From: an uncultured Lachnospiraceae bacterium | Lineage (GTDB): Bacteria; Bacillota; Clostridia; Lachnospirales; Lachnospiraceae | Assembly: GCA_902779355.1 (NCBI GenBank) | Contig: CACZBF010000015.1 | Location: forward strand, 1 to 64,000 | DNA length: 64,000 nucleotides | Direction: 5' to 3' | Part shown: positions 59,254-64,000 of the stretch, one piece after another | How positions within the stretch are numbered: position 1 is the stretch's first letter | How the letters are laid out: every line of letters starts with the position of its first letter | Made by a program: the position numbers and the translations under genes | Notes under the pieces: generated by a model | What the model saw: only the letters and a program-made list of their open reading frames with translations | What the model was told of the DNA's origin: nothing | Databases searched by the model: none

Positions 59254-60462
59254 ATGCAGCCGGACAGAAGACGAAAAAAACGCAGAAAGAAACAGAAACA
59301 TACACTGCGGGTACTTGGTGTGATCCTTGTGATCCTGCTTGCGATCCTGGCCGCCTTGCTCGTCCTTTTTTTTGTTCAGAAAAAGAAGGAAGAGGAAGCG
59401 GCAGCAGAGGCGGCAAGGCGCGCGGCCGAAGAAGCGGCAAAGAAGCAGCAGGAAGAGGTCGTGATCCCGGAGGAACTACCGGAAGAACCGATCGTCTTAG
59501 AGACGGAGACCGAAGAGCCGGAGAAGGCGACCACACTGATCTTTACGGGCGATGTGCTGCTGCATCAGACCACGCTCGGGCGGTATCAGTCATCGGGTCT
59601 TCCCGGCATCCTTTCCGATGACCTGTCAGAGACCTTCCGCGAAGCGGATATTTTGATGATCAACGAAGAATTTCCATTCGGCGTGTCTGGAGAGCCGATG
59701 GCGGACAAACAGTATACCTTCCGCACCGATCCGCAATACGTCAGCGCTTTTCAGGATATGGGCGTGGACATCGTCGGGCTTGCAAATAACCATGTGCTCG
59801 ATTACGGTACGCCGGCACTCTTAGAGACGTTTCCGACGCTGGATGGTGCCGGAATCCGCTATGCGGGCGCAGGGGAAAATCTTGCCAGAGCATCAGAGCT
59901 CCAGGTCTTCGAACTGAACGGCAAACGGATCGGAATCCTTGCAGCGTCCCGTGTCTGGCCGTCCGGCTCCTGGGCGGCAGGACCGGATCATCCGGGGTGC
60001 TTCGGAACTTACGACCCTGCGATGTTACTCGGCGCGATCCGCTCCGCGAAAGAGGAGCAGGGGTGTGATTTCGTGGCGGTCTTTGTGCATTGGGGTGTGG
60101 AACGCAACACCTTGCCGGAGGATTATCAGCAGAGTCTTGCGCAGCAGTATGCGGAGGCCGGCGCGGATCTTGTGATCGGCATGCATCCTCATGTGCTGCA
60201 GGGCATTGAGTATTTCGGAAACACGCCGGTGTTTTACAGCCTCGGCAATTTTATCTTCGGCGGCAACTCCTATCAGACGGCCGCGGTTGCGGTGACACTG
60301 CATCCGGACAACTCCTGCGATGTAACGGTGATCCCCTGCATCGCGAGCGGCGGATTTACGAGGCGCGCGGAGGGAGACGAAGCGCAGGGTGTTTTTGACA
60401 CGTTGAATGCGATCTCTTTCGGCGCAGGGGTGGATTCCGACGGGAAACTCATGGATCTTTGA
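59254..60462 (+). CDS. CapA-family metallophosphatase-like protein
   Basis: The 402-residue protein has a Lys/Arg-rich start, one membrane helix (VLGVILVILLAILAALLVLF, about residues 20-40), a Glu/Ala/Lys spacer and an extracellular CapA domain: LIFTGDVLLHQTTL, VGLANNHVLDYG, FVHWGVERN, IGMHPHVLQGIEYF and YSLGNFIFGG. These fit the poly-gamma-glutamate synthesis CapA family, a calcineurin-like fold. No CapB or CapC is nearby, so its role in this cell wall is open. I start at the ATG at 59254; a TTG at 59224 would add ten residues. Confidence 0.82.
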   Translation: MQPDRRRKKRRKKQKHTLRVLGVILVILLAILAALLVLFFVQKKKEEEAAAEAARRAAEEAAKKQQEEVVIPEELPEEPIVLETETEEPEKATTLIFTGDVLLHQTTLGRYQSSGLPGILSDDLSETFREADILMINEEFPFGVSGEPMADKQYTFRTDPQYVSAFQDMGVDIVGLANNHVLDYGTPALLETFPTLDGAGIRYAGAGENLARASELQVFELNGKRIGILAASRVWPSGSWAAGPDHPGCFGTYDPAMLLGAIRSAKEEQGCDFVAVFVHWGVERNTLPEDYQQSLAQQYAEAGADLVIGMHPHVLQGIEYFGNTPVFYSLGNFIFGGNSYQTAAVAVTLHPDNSCDVTVIPCIASGGFTRRAEGDEAQGVFDTLNAISFGAGVDSDGKLMDL

Positions 60463-60466
60463 CGAC

Positions 60467-60495
60467 TTGCGCACAGCCGGTGCGATCAGTATAAT
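60467..60495 (+). promoter_or_regulatory. Promoter of the TAXI-GltS operon
   Basis: TTGCGC (60467-60472) and a consensus TATAAT (60490-60495) are 17 bases apart, beginning five bases after the capA-like stop. Confidence 0.65.
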
Positions 60496-60553
60496 AAAAG
60501 GGATAATTCGTTTAGACTGAGAATCCGGTTTTCCGGAGAAAGCGTGGACAAAC

Positions 60554-61498
60554 ATGACAAAAAAAACGATCAAGAAAATCGGATGCGCAGTGCTTGTTGC
60601 CGGCCTTCTGACGACGATGCTCGGTGCCTGCGGGAGCAGCAATCTGAAGATGGCTTCTGCCGATCAGAACGGAGAATACTATAAAGTTGCGAATGAGTTT
60701 GCTAAGGATCTGGAGACAGATGCGAACATCGAAGCGGAAGTATTGGAGACCACAGGCTCTGCCGGGAACTTGCGCCTGATCTCGGGCGGGTATGTGCAGC
60801 TTGCGGTGGTGCAGTCGGATGTGGCGGCGCATGCCTATCAGATCGCTTCCGATTCCGAAAAAGGATACAGCGCGGTCGGTGCGCTTTACACCGAGGTTTG
60901 TCATATCATCGTCAGAGACAATTCCGATATCTATTCGGTTGCGGATCTTGTCGGAAGGAAAGTCAGCATTGGTGCGAGTGAATCCGGTACCGAGAGCAGT
61001 GCGAAGGAGATCCTGCTTGCATACGGGATCACGGAGGACAATGCGATCCTTCAGAACCTGAATTACTCCAGCGCTGCTGCAGCGCTGACCTACGGAGACA
61101 TCGATGCCCTGTTCTGTACCGGAAATGTCGGGATGACGGTGTTAAAAACCCTTTCTGAGCAGACGCCGATCCGTCTGATCCCTGTGACGGCAGAGGATCT
61201 GGATCGGATGAACCAGACGATGGATGTCTACCACATCAGTGTGATCCCGGCCGGAACCTATCCGGGACAGACAGAAGATGTGCCGGCGATCAGCGTGGTT
61301 GCGATGTTGGTTGCGAGCGATTCTCTGAATAACAATACGGTGAAAAAGGTGACGGAATCCCTGCTGAATCGCAGGACGGAGTTTGTGCAGACGACGTATT
61401 TGGAGACAGACCAGGAAACCTCGTTTATTGTTTCTAATATTCCGATCCCTTTCCATCAAGGTGCAGTAGACTGCTATGAGGAGAAGGGGATTCATTAA
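60554..61498 (+). CDS. TAXI-family solute-binding lipoprotein
   Basis: The 314-residue protein has a lipoprotein signal (LGAC, Cys at about residue 26) and the TAXI-type binding fold: TTGSAGNLRLISGGYVQLAV (about residues 66-85), VADLVGRKVSIGASESGTES (about 134-153), then the later LTYGDIDALFCTGN. TAXI proteins normally deliver glutamate or similar acids to a TRAP membrane unit. No TRAP membrane gene is present. Instead the stop codon overlaps the start of a GltS-type carrier, so the two may act together. Confidence 0.85.
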   Translation: MTKKTIKKIGCAVLVAGLLTTMLGACGSSNLKMASADQNGEYYKVANEFAKDLETDANIEAEVLETTGSAGNLRLISGGYVQLAVVQSDVAAHAYQIASDSEKGYSAVGALYTEVCHIIVRDNSDIYSVADLVGRKVSIGASESGTESSAKEILLAYGITEDNAILQNLNYSSAAAALTYGDIDALFCTGNVGMTVLKTLSEQTPIRLIPVTAEDLDRMNQTMDVYHISVIPAGTYPGQTEDVPAISVVAMLVASDSLNNNTVKKVTESLLNRRTEFVQTTYLETDQETSFIVSNIPIPFHQGAVDCYEEKGIH

Positions 61499-62682
61499 TG
61501 CGCACATTCACGTTTGACATGTACCAGACCCTGATGGTTGCGGTGCTTGCGTTGCTGCTCGGGGGACTGATCCGGAAGAAGGTTCCGGCTTTGAAGCGTT
61601 TCTGTATTCCTGCACCCGTGATCGGCGGGCTGATCGTATCGGTGATCACGTGTGTTCTTTATGCGACCGGTGTCCTGACGGTCGCTTTTGATGATACGTT
61701 CCGAGAAGTCTGTATGATCTTCTTTTTCACTTCGGTCGGGTTTCAGGCCAATCTCAAAGCGTTAAAAGCAGGCGGGAAAGGGATCGTCATTATGTTGATC
61801 CTGCTGGTCGCATTGATCAGTTCGCAGAATCTGATCGCCATTGGGCTGTCGGTGCCGCTTGGTATCTCGCCGATGACGGCGTTTTGTACGGGATCGATCC
61901 CGATGGTCGGCGGACATGGGACAGCAGGCGCATTCGGACCGGTTCTGGAAGACTTTGGCGTACAGGGCGCCTCTACGATCTGTACGGCTGCAGCTACATA
62001 CGGGCTGATCGTGGGCTCATTGATCGGCGGACCGATCGCAGACCGTCTCATCGAAAAGCGCGATCTTGTGAAGACGGCAATCCCGCCGGAAAAGAATGTT
62101 ACGACGGATAAAACTTTCAAGGATCTCGCGGGCGGCTATGCGGGTGCTGTGTTCGAGCTTGTGATCGCAGTCGGGATCGGCACCGTGGTGACGATGCTCT
62201 TACGGGCAACGGGGCTCACGTTTCCGGTCTATATCGGATCGATGATCTCAGCAGCGGTGATCCGCAACATCGGAGAGTATTCCGGGAAGATCCCGCTGTT
62301 TATGGACAAGGTGGAGGATATCGGGTCCATCATGCTGTCGTTGTTCCTCGGGATTGCGATGATCACGCTGCAGATCTGGCAGCTGGCAGGACTTGCGCTG
62401 CCGATGATCGTGCTGCTCCTTGCGCAGACGATCTGGATGGTTGTCTTTGCCGGTGTGATCACTTTTCGCGCAATGGGGAAGGATTATGATGCGGCAGTCA
62501 TCACGGCCGGTTTCTGCGGGTTCGGGATGGGCGCGACGCCAAACGCGATGGCGAATATGGAGGCGGTGACGACAAGATATGTGCCGAGCGCCAAAGCATT
62601 TCTGCTGATCCCGATCGTGGGCAGTCTGTTTACGGATTTTCTGAACAGCATTCTCATCACGTTCTTTATCAATCTGATCTGA
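61498..62682 (+). CDS. gltS: GltS-family sodium/glutamate symporter
   Basis: The 394-residue membrane protein has the GltS layout of two homologous blocks of helices. The conserved half-loops read PAPVIGGLIVSVITCVLYAT near residue 40 and PMVGGHGTAGAFGPVLEDFG (about 135-154). The last helices carry GFCGFGMGATPNAMANMEAV and the final VGSLFTDFLNSILITFFINL. GltS imports glutamate with sodium ions. It begins at the ATG one base inside the TAXI gene, an unusual pairing. Confidence 0.88.
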   Translation: MRTFTFDMYQTLMVAVLALLLGGLIRKKVPALKRFCIPAPVIGGLIVSVITCVLYATGVLTVAFDDTFREVCMIFFFTSVGFQANLKALKAGGKGIVIMLILLVALISSQNLIAIGLSVPLGISPMTAFCTGSIPMVGGHGTAGAFGPVLEDFGVQGASTICTAAATYGLIVGSLIGGPIADRLIEKRDLVKTAIPPEKNVTTDKTFKDLAGGYAGAVFELVIAVGIGTVVTMLLRATGLTFPVYIGSMISAAVIRNIGEYSGKIPLFMDKVEDIGSIMLSLFLGIAMITLQIWQLAGLALPMIVLLLAQTIWMVVFAGVITFRAMGKDYDAAVITAGFCGFGMGATPNAMANMEAVTTRYVPSAKAFLLIPIVGSLFTDFLNSILITFFINLI

Positions 62683-62732
62683 GGATCCCGATCTGCCCCC
62701 GATCTTTGACCTGTATCCCCCCGGCCCTCCTG

Positions 62733-62765
62733 ATCTTCCCTTCGCGTCAGAATGGAAAGATTTTT
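62733..62765 (+). terminator. Possible terminator after gltS
   Basis: ATCTTCC (62733-62739) and GGAAAGAT (62754-62761) pair with one bulged base and are followed by T residues. The rest of the gap between gltS and the xylosidase gene shows nothing definite. Confidence 0.4.
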
Positions 62766-62868
62766 GATAATGGCAGGACGGGGTTTTTTTATAATAACTC
62801 TGCGAGAAAACCCCATCCGACATCAGTCGGTTGTGGGTCGTTCATCAGGATTCAGTAAGGAGGACAAG

Positions 62869-64000
62869 ATGGAGTATTACGTATCAGCAGCAGCGAGGAG
62901 AAGCGGAGACGGGACGAAGGAACATCCCTTCAAAACCATCAGCGAGGCAGCGCTTCTCGCGAAACCGGGAGACACGGTGTATGTCGGACCGGGTTTGTAC
63001 AGGGAATATGTGGATCCAGCGAGAGGCGGCGAGCCGGAGAACCGCATCCGCTATGTTTCGGAGCAGCCGCTGGCGGCGGTGATCAGCGGTGCGGAGCCGC
63101 TTACCGGCTGGCAGAAGCATGAAGGCAACACCTGGGTTGTCCGTGTGGGGAACGGCATTTTCGGAAACTACAATCCGTACACGGTTCCGGTGGCGGGGGA
63201 CTGGTATTTTGCACCGGATCCGGTGCATACCGGCGAGGTTTACCTGAACGGGGTTGCGATGTATGAAGTGCTGACGCTGCAGGAGGTTCTGAATCCGAAA
63301 CCGTTCAAACAGTCCTGGGAGTCGGATGAACGCACGATCCTCAAATGGTACACAGAGCAGGACGAAGAAAAGAATGAAACCGTGATCTATGCGAACTTCG
63401 GCGGGAAGGATCCCAACGCGGAAAACATCGAGTTTAACGTGAGACGTAACTGCTTTTATCCGTCGGTCGAAGGCCGGGGATATATCACGCTTTCCGGATT
63501 TACCGTCAAGCAGGCGGCGACGCAGTGGGCGCCCCCGACGGCATATCAGGACGGCATGGTCGGACCGCATTGGTCCAAGGGTTGGATCATCGAAGACTGC
63601 GAGATCTCCCATTCCAGATGCTCCGGCATCACGCTCGGGAAATATCTGCAGCCCAACAACGACAACAAGTGGACGACGAGATACACCAAGGACGGCACCC
63701 AGACCGAGCGCGACAATATCATGCAGGCGCAGGATGAGGGCTGGACGAAGGAGACCGTGGGAAGCCACATCGTCAGACGCTGCCATATCCATGACTGCGG
63801 CCAGACCGGTATCGTCGGACATCTGGGCGGTGTGTTCTCGATCATCGAGGACAATCACATCCATCATATCAACAATAAGCAGGATCTCGCAGGCGCAGAG
63901 ATTGGCGGCATCAAGATGCATGCAGCCATTGATGTCATCTATCGCCGCAACCATATCCATCACTGCACACGCGGACTCTGGCTGGATTGGCAGGCACAGG
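62869..64000 (+). CDS. GH120-like beta-xylosidase, cut by the window edge
   Basis: The frame is open for 377 codons to the end of the window. It begins MEYYVSAAARRSGDGTKEHP, followed by a right-handed parallel beta-helix with many NxIHH-type turns. VRRNCFYPSVEGRGYITLSG, QWAPPTAYQDGMVGPHWSKG and VGHLGGVFSIIEDNHIHHIN closely resemble what I recall of GH120 beta-xylosidases of Thermoanaerobacterium type. The last residues read GLWLDWQAQ, where the catalytic Asp of that family sits. There is no signal peptide, so it probably cleaves imported xylo-oligosaccharides. The ATG has AAGGAGG six bases upstream. Confidence 0.85.
   Translation, partial: MEYYVSAAARRSGDGTKEHPFKTISEAALLAKPGDTVYVGPGLYREYVDPARGGEPENRIRYVSEQPLAAVISGAEPLTGWQKHEGNTWVVRVGNGIFGNYNPYTVPVAGDWYFAPDPVHTGEVYLNGVAMYEVLTLQEVLNPKPFKQSWESDERTILKWYTEQDEEKNETVIYANFGGKDPNAENIEFNVRRNCFYPSVEGRGYITLSGFTVKQAATQWAPPTAYQDGMVGPHWSKGWIIEDCEISHSRCSGITLGKYLQPNNDNKWTTRYTKDGTQTERDNIMQAQDEGWTKETVGSHIVRRCHIHDCGQTGIVGHLGGVFSIIEDNHIHHINNKQDLAGAEIGGIKMHAAIDVIYRRNHIHHCTRGLWLDWQAQ

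Noticed and set aside
1-64000. tRNA, rRNA, CRISPR arrays, complete insertion sequences
   Set aside because: I looked for clover-leaf ends, regularly spaced direct repeats and DDE transposases and found none. The only mobile-type gene is the Rpn protein and its remnant.

Overview
This is a 64 kb chromosomal stretch from an anaerobic Gram-positive Firmicute, most likely a gut or rumen Lachnospiraceae. I infer this from the strong AGGAGG-type ribosome sites, a HydE [FeFe]-hydrogenase maturase, a class B sortase/LCP pair, an ECF transporter S component, Rpn-type nucleases, and a beta-helix xylosidase-like enzyme at the right edge. I cannot name the genus. I see no rRNA, tRNA, CRISPR array or complete insertion sequence.

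Layout. 0-5.5 kb is an accessory patch: a TetR regulator with a palindromic operator inside its promoter, a DUF998 membrane protein, a truncated HAD gene, a zeta-type toxin with its small partner, an UlaG-like lactonase and a D-aminoacylase-like amidohydrolase. 5.6-24.9 kb is mostly housekeeping and cell-surface functions: a GT1 glycosyltransferase, two lipoproteins followed by an HD-GYP protein, an ABC exporter, Rrf2 divergent from hydE, DUF2804, DegV, PIN-PhoH, a GT4/GH13 pair, an XRE regulator, and then a sortase-like pseudoenzyme, an LCP protein and a secreted protein behind a leader that carries a 13-G tract.

25.1-52.9 kb is a large surface-polysaccharide locus. It holds glycosyltransferases, a Wzm-like permease, a Wzt-like ATPase fused to an N-terminal cohesin-like domain and a membrane helix, sugar-modifying enzymes (SIS isomerase, hydroxyacid dehydrogenase, IMPase-like phosphatase, methyltransferase, Gfo/Idh oxidoreductase), a nucleotidyltransferase beside a CofD-HAD fusion, a YhcH protein, a NeuA-like cytidylyltransferase, and three proteins that share an unusual RDG...VDxGW domain. 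The locus is interrupted three times by roughly 0.9-1.2 kb cassettes that carry toxin-antitoxin or Rpn genes. Each cassette is bordered by inverted copies of one short repeat: element A on the left and hairpin element B on the right. The part from 37.2 to 44.3 kb is visibly richer in A+T than its surroundings and looks recently acquired.

52.9-64 kb returns to ordinary genes: an LCP pseudogene, a dCache chemoreceptor with a long structured leader, the two carboxynorspermidine (polyamine) genes, an ECF S component, a CapA phosphatase, a TAXI binding protein overlapping a GltS-type carrier, and a GH120-like beta-xylosidase that runs off the window.

Most worth a second look are the CofC/CofD-like pair inside a capsule locus, the inverted-repeat cassettes carrying TA/Rpn cargo, the cohesin-TM-ABC ATPase fusion, the sortase without catalytic Cys or His, and the G-tract in its leader.
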